64,000 nt of DNA from Enorma sp964624825 (GTDB lineage Bacteria > Actinomycetota > Coriobacteriia > Coriobacteriales > Coriobacteriaceae). The notes under the pieces are model-generated. The model was given only the letters and a program-made list of their open reading frames with translations. It did not search any database and was not told the origin of the DNA. How positions within the stretch are numbered: position 1 is the first letter of the stretch; each line of letters starts with the position of its first letter. Where the stretch lies: NCBI GenBank assembly GCA_964624825.1, contig CAZUYD010000001.1:62001-126000 (forward strand), read 5' to 3'. Position numbers and translations under genes: made by a program. This document shows, in pieces, positions 9,079-16,558 of the stretch.

Positions 9079-9990
9079 CTAGGCCACCTCCCCTTCAGAA
9101 ACCGAAACTCCCGAGGTCTCAGCCACCTTGCCCAGATACGCCTCGCAACAGGCCTTCGCGACAGCACGCACGCGGAGGATGTAGTTCGCGCGCTCGACAG
9201 CCGAGAGCGCTCCGCGGGAATCGAGCAGGTTGAACGCATGGCTGCACTTCATGACGCAATCGTATGCGGGAAGCGGCAACCCGGCATTCAGGCATGAATG
9301 ACACTCGCGCTCGTAGTCATCGAACTTCGCGCGCATCATGGCAACATCGGCAACTTCGAAGTTATATGCCGAAAACTCACGCTCGTTTTCAAGGAACACG
9401 ACGCCATAGGTCATGGGCGTGCCGTCGGGGAGATAGCTCCACACCAGATCGTAGACGGAATCGACGCCCTGGACGTACATGGCGAGGCGCTCGAGTCCGT
9501 AGGTGATTTCCACCGGAACCGGGTCGACCTCAATGCCGCCCACCTGTTGGAAATAGGTGAACTGGGTGATTTCCATACCGTTGAGCCAAACTTCCCAGCC
9601 AAGACCCCATGCGCCGAGCGTCGGGCTCTCCCAGTCGTCTTCGACGAAGCGCACGTCGTGGTCGGCAGGATCGATGCCGATGGCTTTCAGCGAGTCGAGG
9701 TAGAGCTCCTGGCTGTTCGCAGGAGAGGGCTTGAGGAGTACCTGGAACTGGTAATAGTGTTGCAGGCGGTTCGGATTCTCGCCGTAGCGGCCATCGGCGG
9801 GACGGCGGCATGGCTGCGCATAGCACGTGCGCCACGATGCCGGTCCCAGCGAGCGGAGCGCTGTCGCGGTGTGAAAGGTGCCCGCGCCCACTTCGGAATC
9901 ATAGGGCTGCATGATGACGCAGCCTTGTGAGCCCCAGTACTGCTGCAGAGCCAAAATGATATCTTGGAACGAACGCGCCGTGGCATCCAT
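9079..9990 (-). CDS. glyQ: Glycyl-tRNA synthetase alpha subunit
   Basis: Catalytic alpha subunit (class II aminoacyl-tRNA synthetase core). It shows the invariant blocks SFQDIILALQQYWGSQGC, DSEVGAGTFHTATALRSLG, the motif-2-like YAQPCRRPADGRYGENPNR, WEVWLNGMEITQFTYFQQ and EITYGLERLAMYVQ. The 303-residue length is standard. It starts the glyQ-glyS-ppdR unit. The roughly 100-base leader has a possible -10 hexamer TACTAT and a hairpin, but no T-box antiterminator features such as a specifier loop or the TGGNACC core. Confidence 0.97.
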   Translation of the reverse strand: MDATARSFQDIILALQQYWGSQGCVIMQPYDSEVGAGTFHTATALRSLGPASWRTCYAQPCRRPADGRYGENPNRLQHYYQFQVLLKPSPANSQELYLDSLKAIGIDPADHDVRFVEDDWESPTLGAWGLGWEVWLNGMEITQFTYFQQVGGIEVDPVPVEITYGLERLAMYVQGVDSVYDLVWSYLPDGTPMTYGVVFLENEREFSAYNFEVADVAMMRAKFDDYERECHSCLNAGLPLPAYDCVMKCSHAFNLLDSRGALSAVERANYILRVRAVAKACCEAYLGKVAETSGVSVSEGEVA

Positions 9991-10031
9991 GCCTCGAAAC
10001 CTCTCTCTCGTTCTGATTCAAGCGATTGTCT

Positions 10032-10075
10032 ATAGTACCTCAGGTGCACGGCGCCGCATGCCCGCAACGCCGTGC
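10032..10075 (-). promoter_or_regulatory. lepB 3' hairpin and possible glyQ -10 element
   Basis: On the minus strand an 8-bp inverted repeat (GCACGGCG / CGCCGTGC, 14-base loop) directly follows lepB and has no T tract. Eight bases further on, TACTAT fits a -10 hexamer about 40 bases before glyQ; no good -35 is visible, and it would fall inside the hairpin. Confidence 0.35.
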
Positions 10076-10092
10076 GAATGCCTGCGCCGGCG

Positions 10093-10653
10093 TCACACGC
10101 CGCCGATGCGCGTAAGCGGCCAATAGCGGAACACGACGACAGCAATCAAGTCGTCTTCAGAAACCGCGCCGAAATAGCGCGAGTCTGCAGAGTTCTCGCG
10201 ATTGTCGCCCATCACCCACACATATCCCTCGGGAACTGTATAGGGGTACCCCACCGATACGCCTGATGCCTGGCTGGCGAGCGGGTATGTGGACCCTTGC
10301 GTGTACGATTCATCCAACGCCGTGCCGTCCACATACACGACGCCGTCGATAAACTCGACGGTTTGACCTTCCGTCGCGATGACGCGCTTCACCAAAATAT
10401 CGTGGTCAGACGTGCTGTCGGGATTCTTGAACACCACGATGTCGCCCTGTTCCACACCCAAGCCCAAATTGATGGTGACCTTTTGCGCGAGCACCTGGTC
10501 TCCCACCTCGATGGTAGGCTCCATTGACCCCGTCGGAACGCGGTATGGCTCGATTACGAAAACGCGGATGAACATGAAGAACGCGAAGACGAGAGCGAAT
10601 ATGGCGATCCATTCGAAAAGACTTCGCACGATGGAATGCTGTTGAGGTACCAC
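10093..10653 (-). CDS. lepB: Signal peptidase I
   Basis: Membrane-anchored serine/lysine protease that removes signal peptides from secreted proteins. One N-terminal transmembrane segment (about residues 12-34) is followed by box B, VPTGSMEPT, with the nucleophile Ser. DILVKRVIATEGQ then carries the general-base Lys, and VMGDNRENSADSRYFG is box E. The 186-residue length suits a Gram-positive type I enzyme. The start is GTG with AGGAG about eight bases upstream. It is the last gene of the rpsP-khpA-rimM-trmD-lepB run, 11 bases after trmD. Confidence 0.97.
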   Translation of the reverse strand: MVPQQHSIVRSLFEWIAIFALVFAFFMFIRVFVIEPYRVPTGSMEPTIEVGDQVLAQKVTINLGLGVEQGDIVVFKNPDSTSDHDILVKRVIATEGQTVEFIDGVVYVDGTALDESYTQGSTYPLASQASGVSVGYPYTVPEGYVWVMGDNRENSADSRYFGAVSEDDLIAVVVFRYWPLTRIGGV

Positions 10654-10664
10654 AGTTCGAACTC

Positions 10665-11429
10665 CTACTCGGTCGTTGCCTGCCTACCATGATAGCGCGC
10701 AAGGAGCTCGCGAGCATGTTCGCGCTCATCAGAGGTAAGGTCGGCCGTGGCGATAAGATCGGGACGCCAGCGGCAGGTGCGTTCGATCGCGTTGGCACGC
10801 CGCCAGGCATCAACCTTTGCGTGATCGCCCGATAATAGCACCGCAGGAACACCCTCGCCCTCAAACACCGCAGGACGCGTGTACTGAGCGTACTCGAGCA
10901 ACCCGCCGCCCAAGCCGGTCGCAAACGACTCATCGACGCTGCTGCGCTCATCACCGAGCGCCCCCGGGAGCAGGCGAACGACGGCATCGGAGACCACCAT
11001 GGCGGCGAGCTCTCCGCCCGTCAAGACAAAATCGCCGATGGAAAGCCGCTCGTCCGCCACAGCGTAGGCGCGCTCATCGATACCTTCGTACCGACCGCAC
11101 ACGAACAGTATCCGCTCCTTCGCAGCAAGCCGCTCAGCGGCGGCTTGGTCGAACGGCGACCCGCACGGCGTGAAGAACACGACATGGGGGCGGGCGCCCG
11201 TTTGCGCGATTGCGCGCACGGCCTCGACGATCGGCGCTGCCTTCATGAGCATGCCCTGTCCCCCACCATAGGGCTCATCATCAACGCTGTGGTGCCGATC
11301 GTAGGTCCAATCGCGAAGATCGTAGGCAGCGAACTCAAATATGCCCGCAGCCCGCGCGCGCCCAAGGATGGAGGTCGACATGACCGGCTCGAACATCTCG
11401 GGAAATACCGAAAGCGTTTCGATGCGCAT
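10665..11429 (-). CDS. trmD: tRNA (guanine-37-N1)-methyltransferase
   Basis: SPOUT-class methyltransferase that methylates G37 next to the anticodon with SAM and prevents +1 frameshifting. It begins MRIETLSVFPEMFEPV and shows YGGGQGMLMKAAPI, LFVCGRYEGIDERA and the knotted SAM-site block LSIGDFVLTGGELAAMV. I start at the ATG giving this canonical N-terminus; a GTG five codons earlier, two bases from the rimM stop, is the alternative. About 254 residues, normal. Lies between rimM and lepB. Confidence 0.96.
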   Translation of the reverse strand: MRIETLSVFPEMFEPVMSTSILGRARAAGIFEFAAYDLRDWTYDRHHSVDDEPYGGGQGMLMKAAPIVEAVRAIAQTGARPHVVFFTPCGSPFDQAAAERLAAKERILFVCGRYEGIDERAYAVADERLSIGDFVLTGGELAAMVVSDAVVRLLPGALGDERSSVDESFATGLGGGLLEYAQYTRPAVFEGEGVPAVLLSGDHAKVDAWRRANAIERTCRWRPDLIATADLTSDEREHARELLARYHGRQATTE

Positions 11430-11444
11430 AGCAGACAAACCCAC

Positions 11445-12017
11445 CTAACCTTGGGAGCGGGCTGCGGCAGATGCCGCAGAAGCTTCAGGTGCCGGCACGG
11501 GCGGCTCATCCGCGATGAGGCCATCCATGATGTGAACCACGATGTCGCCCGTATCGGGGATATCGCATACCACCTGTTCGATAACGGGAACGAGCACCTC
11601 GCCGTAGGCTCCCTCAATCTGCCATATGTCGTTTGCCGGCGTTTCGAGCACCGCGCATATCGTGCCGAGCGCGCCGTAGCGCTCGTCGAGAACCGAGCGC
11701 CCGATCAAATCGTCCCACGCGATGTCGAACGCGCCGAGGTCAAGTGCATCCGCTGGTGCCAACACGTAGCAGCCGCGCACGCGCTCGGCCGCATCGATCG
11801 TTTCGATGCCAGAAAAGCGCACGAACCAATTGCGACCGTCATCACGCACCGATTCAACGCGGCAGAACCGATCGCGGTCGAGCGCAGGCGGGGTCAAGGC
11901 GACCGACATATGCTCGTCGAGAAGAAAGGGAAGCCCTCGTAGCGGATGCACGAGAACCTCCCCATCCTTCCCGTGCGGCCGTGCCACACGGGCGATATTC
12001 CTATAGCTGTTCGACAC
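11445..12017 (-). CDS. rimM: Ribosome maturation factor RimM
   Basis: 16S rRNA processing factor that binds ribosomal protein S19 during 30S head assembly. The N-terminal barrel begins YRNIARVARPHGKDGEVLV; the PRC-barrel half has DLIGRSVLDERYGALG and GEVLVPVIEQVVCDIP. A short Ala/Pro-rich tail ends the 190-residue protein. The start is GTG, six bases after the khpA stop, with a weak SD, so translation probably depends on coupling. Operon order rpsP-khpA-rimM-trmD is the standard one. Confidence 0.94.
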   Translation of the reverse strand: MSNSYRNIARVARPHGKDGEVLVHPLRGLPFLLDEHMSVALTPPALDRDRFCRVESVRDDGRNWFVRFSGIETIDAAERVRGCYVLAPADALDLGAFDIAWDDLIGRSVLDERYGALGTICAVLETPANDIWQIEGAYGEVLVPVIEQVVCDIPDTGDIVVHIMDGLIADEPPVPAPEASAASAAARSQG

Positions 12018-12023
12018 GACTGC

Positions 12024-12314
12024 CTAGCCTAGAATCTCGACCTCGACAGATGTGCCGAGACGAGATGCGAGCGCACGGGCGAGCGTGCGAATCGCCTTAA
12101 TGGTACGACCGTGCCGACCGATAACCTTCGCGACGTCGGATTCCGCAACGGTGATCTCGATAACCGAAGCGTCCTGCCCATCGATAACCTCAAGACTCAC
12201 AGCATCAGCATCATCGACGATGCTCACGACGAGGTACTCGACCAGATCGGCGATGCGATCGGAGAGCTCGGCCTCGGTGGCAGTATCTGTCATCTGCTCC
12301 TCGGCCACGGTCAT
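12024..12314 (-). CDS. khpA: KH-domain RNA-binding protein KhpA
   Basis: Small single-KH RNA-binding protein (YlqC/KhpA). In Gram-positive bacteria KhpA acts with KhpB in RNA-based control of growth and division. The KH core is clear: AESDVAKVIGRHGRTIKAIR with the GRHG loop at about residues 66-69. Length is 96 residues. The first ATG overlaps the rpsP stop as TAATG, with GAGGAG just upstream. A second ATG seven codons on also has GAGGAG, so the exact start is uncertain. Lies between rpsP and rimM, its usual place. Confidence 0.93.
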   Translation of the reverse strand: MTVAEEQMTDTATEAELSDRIADLVEYLVVSIVDDADAVSLEVIDGQDASVIEITVAESDVAKVIGRHGRTIKAIRTLARALASRLGTSVEVEILG

Positions 12315-12661
12315 TACTCCTCGGCGGCGTCTGCGGACTCAGCTTCGGCGGCAGCCTTAGCAGCCTCTGCTTCCTTTGCCAACTGCTTCTTGGACTTCTT
12401 GACCTCGGTCTCGGTCTTGGGACCCTCCTCGGCGGCCTTCATGAGCGCGCGCACCGCATCGGTGGGCTGGGCGCCCTTAGCCTGCCACTCAGCGATCTTC
12501 TCGAGGTCAAGGCTGATCGTCTTCGGAGTGGTGAGCGGGTTGTACCGACCAACCTCTTCGATAAAGCGGCCATCGCGCGGGGAGCGCGAATCGGCAACGA
12601 TGACACGATAATACGGACGCTTCTTAGAGCCGTGACGGGCAAGGCGAATCTTGACTGCCAA
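12314..12661 (-). CDS. rpsP: 30S ribosomal protein S16
   Basis: S16, a 30S assembly protein. It contains AVKIRLARHGSKKRPYYRVI, ADSRSPRDGRFIEEVGRYNP and ISLDLEKIAEWQAKGAQPTD. The best start is a TTG: it gives the canonical MAVKIRLAR N-terminus and has GGAGGAG six bases upstream, while no suitable ATG exists. The last ~35 residues (from EEGPKTETEVKKSKKQL on) form a Lys/Glu/Ala-rich tail beyond the usual ~85-90-residue core, common in actinobacteria. It is first in the rpsP-khpA-rimM-trmD-lepB operon, with a candidate promoter about 130 bases upstream. Confidence 0.96.
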   Translation of the reverse strand: MAVKIRLARHGSKKRPYYRVIVADSRSPRDGRFIEEVGRYNPLTTPKTISLDLEKIAEWQAKGAQPTDAVRALMKAAEEGPKTETEVKKSKKQLAKEAEAAKAAAEAESADAAEE

Positions 12662-12792
12662 TGAAAACTCCTCCAACCATGCAACCGATTAGGTTGCGAC
12701 AACAGACAAACAGCTTGTAATGATACGCCAACGGATGGAGCAGGTGAAGGGGACAAACCCAACTTCTTCGGAAGTTCCGCAGGCACATACAC

Positions 12793-12820
12793 ATAGTACG
12801 CAAGTTTTTCGAGATTGCAA
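12793..12820 (-). promoter_or_regulatory. Candidate promoter of the rpsP-trmD-lepB operon
   Basis: On the minus strand TTGCAA, a 16-base spacer and TACTAT precede rpsP, giving a leader of about 125 bases. The leader contains AACTTC/GAAGTT pairing around a four-base CGAA loop (12761-12776), a small but stable hairpin. It lies between dinB and rpsP. Confidence 0.6.
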
Positions 12821-12862
12821 GCACGTCTGCTCGCGTCCGTAGCCGCTTCACACCCATGAGGA

Positions 12863-14161
12863 TCACTGATTGCCATGCGGCACATTCTGGCTGAGGTACT
12901 TATCGGCACGCACGATATCATCGCTGAAGCGCGCCGCGCGGCCGTAGTTGACGGCAGCGTTTCCGAAGCGCTCGCGCACCCTGTCGACCGCGACCGAGAG
13001 CTCGCGCCGATCGCTCGCCACGGCACCGCGTTCGTCGACCTCGCAAAACAGGTCGGTCTGAACGCCATCGTCCTGCAGGCCAAAATCACTGATTCCGATT
13101 CCCAACAGCCTGACGTGCATGCCCTCACTCCAAACCGATCGCATCAAATCGAGCGCGACAGGTATGAAGATGTTCTCGTCATCGGTGAGATGGGCTAGCT
13201 TGCGCTGGACCGTTCTCCCCTGCCCATATGCATAGCGCACCTTTACCGTAATCGTACGGCCCGCGAGGCCGCGCCGCCGCAGACGCCGACCCACCGACTC
13301 TCCCAGCAGGGAGAGCGCCGCCGCGATATCATCCCAATCGAGCAGATCCTGTGAAAAGGTGCGCTCGTTGCTCACCGATTTAGCATCGGCGGGAGCGTCC
13401 GCCGAGCTCACGGAACTCGCTTCGCGCCCCGCGGCGCGCTCACGCATCGCCTCCGCGTTCACGCCGAAGACCAATCGCAGCCGCGCTGCCGGCGCTTGGG
13501 AAAGCTGACCCAAGGTGTGGATTCCCATGCGTTTCAACGCCGTCTCCGCCGAGGCTCCGATGCCGCTCATCGCACGCACCGGCAGCGGCTCTAGGAAACG
13601 CTGCTCCATTCCAGGCGGCACGACGGTAAGCCCGCGCGGCTTATCGCGGTCGCTTGCAATCTTCGCCACCGTCTTGTTGCAGCCTAGCCCGATGGAGCAC
13701 GAGATACCCAGCTCGAAGATGCGTCGCGCGATGCGCTGCGCGATCTGCACGGGGTTTTCGCGCGAATATCTTCCTGGCGTGATATCGAAAAACGCCTCGT
13801 CGATCGAGACCTGGTCCACATAGGGCGTCTCGTCCGAGAGGATGCGCATAACCCGGGCGCTCATCTCGCGATATCGATCGAAACGGCCGTGCGTCCAAAT
13901 GGCGTGCGGGCAGAGCCGCTGCGCTTGCGCCGAGGGCATCGCTGAATGCACGCCGAAGGGACGAGCCTCATACGATGCCGTGGAGACAACGCCGCGCTCC
14001 TCGGGCAACCCGCCCACAATGACTGGCTTACCTCGCCATTCGGGATGGTCAAGCTGCTCCACGCTTGCAAAGAACGCGTCAAGATCCATCAATCCGATGG
14101 CGGGGCCTCTCCAACCTCCAAAGAGCTCGGACACATCGTATGTCTGTTCGCCTGTTTCCAT
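12863..14161 (-). CDS. dinB: DNA polymerase IV (Y-family)
   Basis: Translesion DNA polymerase. The palm carries GLMDLDAFFASVEQ and VDQVSIDEAFFDIT, which supply the metal-binding Asp and Asp-Glu residues. KPVIVGG, the RGVVSTASYEARPFGVHSAMP finger block, CSIGLGCNKTVAKIASD and a little-finger domain follow. Of the possible starts I prefer METGEQTYD, giving 432 residues. A TATACT hexamer ends six bases before this ATG and no SD is visible, so the mRNA may be leaderless. It lies between rpsP and rsfS on the same strand but is separated from rsfS by a 509-base gap, so it is probably a single-gene unit. No LexA-type box was found. Confidence 0.93.
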   Translation of the reverse strand: METGEQTYDVSELFGGWRGPAIGLMDLDAFFASVEQLDHPEWRGKPVIVGGLPEERGVVSTASYEARPFGVHSAMPSAQAQRLCPHAIWTHGRFDRYREMSARVMRILSDETPYVDQVSIDEAFFDITPGRYSRENPVQIAQRIARRIFELGISCSIGLGCNKTVAKIASDRDKPRGLTVVPPGMEQRFLEPLPVRAMSGIGASAETALKRMGIHTLGQLSQAPAARLRLVFGVNAEAMRERAAGREASSVSSADAPADAKSVSNERTFSQDLLDWDDIAAALSLLGESVGRRLRRRGLAGRTITVKVRYAYGQGRTVQRKLAHLTDDENIFIPVALDLMRSVWSEGMHVRLLGIGISDFGLQDDGVQTDLFCEVDERGAVASDRRELSVAVDRVRERFGNAAVNYGRAARFSDDIVRADKYLSQNVPHGNQ

Positions 14162-14167
14162 GTGACC

Positions 14168-14173
14168 AGTATA
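14168..14173 (-). promoter_or_regulatory. Possible -10 element for a leaderless dinB mRNA
   Basis: TATACT on the minus strand ends six bases before the preferred dinB ATG, so a normally placed transcription start would fall on the A of the start codon. No SD is seen and no clear -35 at 17 bases. Confidence 0.4.
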
Positions 14174-14312
14174 CCCGCTCCCGTTGAGCGCATCGCCGCA
14201 TCCTGGACGCACGCGTCTCTCGAAGGGCAACGACTCGCCGGCGCACTTCTCGCCAACGGGCGAGCTGCTTCACAAGACAGCCCGTGCCCACGATGTGCCG
14301 GGCACCAATCTG

Positions 14313-14347
14313 CAGTTCGCATACGCAAGATGAGAGGCTTATGGATG
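14313..14347. repeat. Direct repeat, copy 1 (35 bp)
   Basis: Starts CAGTTCGCATACGCAAG and ends CTTATGGATG. It matches copy 2 at 30 of 35 positions, and all five differences are transitions. The copies are offset by 66 bases. Only two copies are seen here, so this is not a CRISPR-like array. Confidence 0.75.
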
Positions 14348-14378
14348 CCTTGCCGCCCGCAGTGCGTACAGTGTTAAA

Positions 14379-14413
14379 CAGCTCGCATACGCAAAACGAG
14401 AGACTCATGGATG
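14379..14413. repeat. Direct repeat, copy 2 (35 bp)
   Basis: Starts CAGCTCGCATACGCAAA and ends CTCATGGATG. This copy can also form a 4-bp CTCG/CGAG stem that copy 1 cannot form fully, so the primary sequence rather than a fold seems conserved. Confidence 0.75.
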
Positions 14414-14670
14414 GGCAGCCCGAAGCGACAACGGCCGTAGCACATGGCGGCATTGGGAAGCGAGCACATCGATGCCGGCCTGTGAGCACATGGCGTAGCC
14501 AGGTAAAAATCGAGAGCGAAGGCGCGCAACGCTATATGGCGTACCGCCGCCATACTCTATGGCCAGATGAAGCGTCGCCATCCCCTCCGGGTGTGACGCA
14601 TTATGGAGCGCTACAGCGGATAGCCCGTTTCGCAGAGATGCTCTCGCGCAGCTCAGCGATTTGGCAAGGC

Positions 14671-15174
14671 CTACATTAGCTCAAGCTGCAAGCGCGGGGC
14701 ATCGCCCCACAGCTTCTCGAGACGGTAATAATCGCGCGCCTCGGGCGTGAACACGTGCACCACAACCGAGCCGTAGTCCATGAGAATCCATGTACGCTGA
14801 TCGCGTCCCTCGATGGAGAAGGGGTGCTCGCCGCATGCCTTAGCGACCTTTTCCTCAACCTCGTCAACGATTGTATCGACCAGGCGATTGTTGATGCCGG
14901 TGGCAATCACGAAGTAATCGCAGACATCGGAGAACTCGGTCAGGTCGAGCACGGTGACATCCTCTGCCTTTTTATCGAATGCTGCCTGCGCGGCAAGGCG
15001 CGCGGTGCGCTCGGCCGGCACGCCACGCGAAGAAAGCGACGCCGCAGAGCGCTCAACGGATGCGCGCTCATCAAAATCAGTCTCGGCTTCATCGGCCATG
15101 CGGGCGTCCTTATCGGTCAGGATATAGCCTGCATCGGCATCTGCGTTCATGTTCAACGAAGCGTTTGTGGACAT
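14671..15174 (-). CDS. rsfS: Ribosomal silencing factor RsfS
   Basis: RsfS (YbeB/Iojap family) binds L14 and blocks subunit joining in starvation. The core is in the C-terminal two thirds: KKAEDVTVLDLTEFSDVCDYF, VIATGINNRLVDTIVDEVEE, GRDQRTWILMDYGSVVVHVF and ARDYYRLEKLWGDAP. About 55 acidic residues precede this core and are unlike the compact ~110-residue homologues. The chosen ATG has GAGAGG six bases upstream; an ATG six codons earlier overlaps the yqeK stop (TAATG) but lacks an SD. It ends the obgE-nadD-yqeK-rsfS run, a conserved group. Confidence 0.95.
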   Translation of the reverse strand: MSTNASLNMNADADAGYILTDKDARMADEAETDFDERASVERSAASLSSRGVPAERTARLAAQAAFDKKAEDVTVLDLTEFSDVCDYFVIATGINNRLVDTIVDEVEEKVAKACGEHPFSIEGRDQRTWILMDYGSVVVHVFTPEARDYYRLEKLWGDAPRLQLELM

Positions 15175-15191
15175 ACTGTTCCTCTCAAGCA

Positions 15192-15839
15192 TTACACGTG
15201 CCGCGCGCCGCTGCGTTGGAGCGCATAGTGATTATAGACATCGAGCGCGGTGGGGTACAGATACCGACCGCTTTGAATCACATATGTCAGACCTTGCGAA
15301 AAACAAGCGAAAAACAGCTCGGAGAGCGCTGCGTGACCTACCATCTCGCGAAGGTTCTCGGCATAGCTGCCGCGTCGTCCCGGTTCTATGGCATCGGCTA
15401 CGAACACCACCATGTCGAGCGGCGTCATATCGCACGCGGCAACGGTATGACGATCGATCGCCTGAAAAACGGATGCGGGGAGCTCGGGAAAGAGCTCGGG
15501 CAATTCACGTGCGGCCACCGGGCCATGGAGCAGAGGCACTGCCAGCGCCGGGGAGCCGGCGACCTTCACGCCATAGCGAATCGCGCGCATAACGAGCTCA
15601 TCGGAAGCAACAACCTTATCCCAATCGTGAAGAAGCCCCGCAGCGACCGCATCGAATGCGGAAACCCCATACACGTGGGCTAGACGATACGCCGTGCGCG
15701 CGACGCCCAGCGAGTGAGCATGGCGCTTGCGGGCATCCTTCATGCGCACGGCAAGCAGCTCCTCGATGCGCGCAAGCTCGGCGCGCTCATCGGGAGTGAA
15801 ATCCATTGCAGAAAGGATGGAAGCAGGGGAATCGGACAT
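15192..15839 (-). CDS. yqeK: YqeK-type HD-domain hydrolase (diadenosine tetraphosphate hydrolase family)
   Basis: HD-superfamily metal-dependent phosphohydrolase. YqeK enzymes split Ap4A symmetrically to ADP. Metal ligands are visible in KRHAHSLGVARTAYRLA and AAGLLHDWDK (HD), then the LLHGPVAARELPELF segment, VFQAIDRHTVAACDMT with a later His, and FVADAIEPGR. About 215 residues, slightly longer than average because of the N-terminus. ATG chosen because AAGGAG lies eight bases upstream, inside the end of nadD; a GTG two codons earlier is possible. Neighbours nadD and rsfS match the B. subtilis order. Confidence 0.93.
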   Translation of the reverse strand: MSDSPASILSAMDFTPDERAELARIEELLAVRMKDARKRHAHSLGVARTAYRLAHVYGVSAFDAVAAGLLHDWDKVVASDELVMRAIRYGVKVAGSPALAVPLLHGPVAARELPELFPELPASVFQAIDRHTVAACDMTPLDMVVFVADAIEPGRRGSYAENLREMVGHAALSELFFACFSQGLTYVIQSGRYLYPTALDVYNHYALQRSGARHV

Positions 15840-15841
15840 GC

Positions 15842-16552
15842 TCACCGCTCCTTTTGAATCGACGCGGGCTTCCGCGCGGAACCGGGGCGCGTCGCGTCTT
15901 GAACATAGAGGCCATTTTTCCGAATATACCCGATGACCGACTCAGACGTAAGGTACCGTACGCTTTTCCCCAGCGCCACGCGCTGTCGGATGTTCGTTGA
16001 ACTGATGGCAAGCGCGGGAATCTCGATATAGCGGACATCGAACGGGTACCCGGAGGCCTCGATGCGTTCACGCGCTTGCGAGATATCGTACCCCGGGCGC
16101 GTGGCTGCGATGAGCGTGGCGAGCTCGGCGATCTGCTCGGCATCGTGCCACGATACGATGTCTAAGATGGCGTCGGCACCGGTGATGAAGTAAAGCCTGA
16201 CAGTATCGGGATAGTAATCGCAGAGGTACCGCAGGGTATCGACCGTATAGGTCACCCCTTCGCGATCGATTTCAAGCCGGCTCGTATAGAATGCCTCGTT
16301 TGCGGCGGTGGCAAGCACCGTCATGGCGTAGCGATCCTCAGCGCTCGACACGCGCTGGTCGCGCTTGAACGCGGGGGTTCCCGCAGGCATGAAGAGCACC
16401 GCATCGAGGTTGAGCGCCTCGCGCGCCTGCTCAGCAGTTACCAGATGACCATAATGGATGGGATCGAATGTCCCGCCCATGATGCCCAGGCGATACATGC
16501 GATTTTGATCGTGCATGAAATCGGGAACGGTTTGCCTCGGTAGCGCGCCCAT
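15842..16552 (-). CDS. nadD: Nicotinate-nucleotide adenylyltransferase
   Basis: Makes nicotinic acid adenine dinucleotide from NaMN and ATP in NAD synthesis. It has the nucleotidyltransferase signature IMGGTFDPIHYGHLVTAEQA, the KRDQRVSSAEDRYAM block, FITGADAILDI and the C-terminal ISSTNIRQRVALG motif. A basic tail follows the fold. The ATG has GGGGGAG nine bases upstream, within the end of obgE. The first ~18 residues precede the usual MYRLGIMGG start, so a shorter internal start cannot be excluded. Confidence 0.96.
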   Translation of the reverse strand: MGALPRQTVPDFMHDQNRMYRLGIMGGTFDPIHYGHLVTAEQAREALNLDAVLFMPAGTPAFKRDQRVSSAEDRYAMTVLATAANEAFYTSRLEIDREGVTYTVDTLRYLCDYYPDTVRLYFITGADAILDIVSWHDAEQIAELATLIAATRPGYDISQARERIEASGYPFDVRYIEIPALAISSTNIRQRVALGKSVRYLTSESVIGYIRKNGLYVQDATRPGSARKPASIQKER

Positions 16553-16558
16553 GCGATT

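Larger units (their letters stand above)
14162..14670. other. 509-base intergenic region between rsfS and dinB
   Basis: No frame here resembles a known protein and none has a good SD. The region contains the paired direct repeats at 14313-14347 and 14379-14413, a 7-bp hairpin TATGGCG/CGCCATA at 14535-14554 without a T tract, and the putative dinB -10. The rest shows nothing I recognise. Confidence 0.6.

Noticed and set aside
9991..10092. T-box leader upstream of glyQ
   Set aside because: The leader is too short and lacks a specifier loop, the TGGNACC-type core and an antiterminator/terminator pair.
14313..14413. CRISPR array
   Set aside because: Only two repeat copies, imperfectly matching, and no cas gene anywhere in the window.
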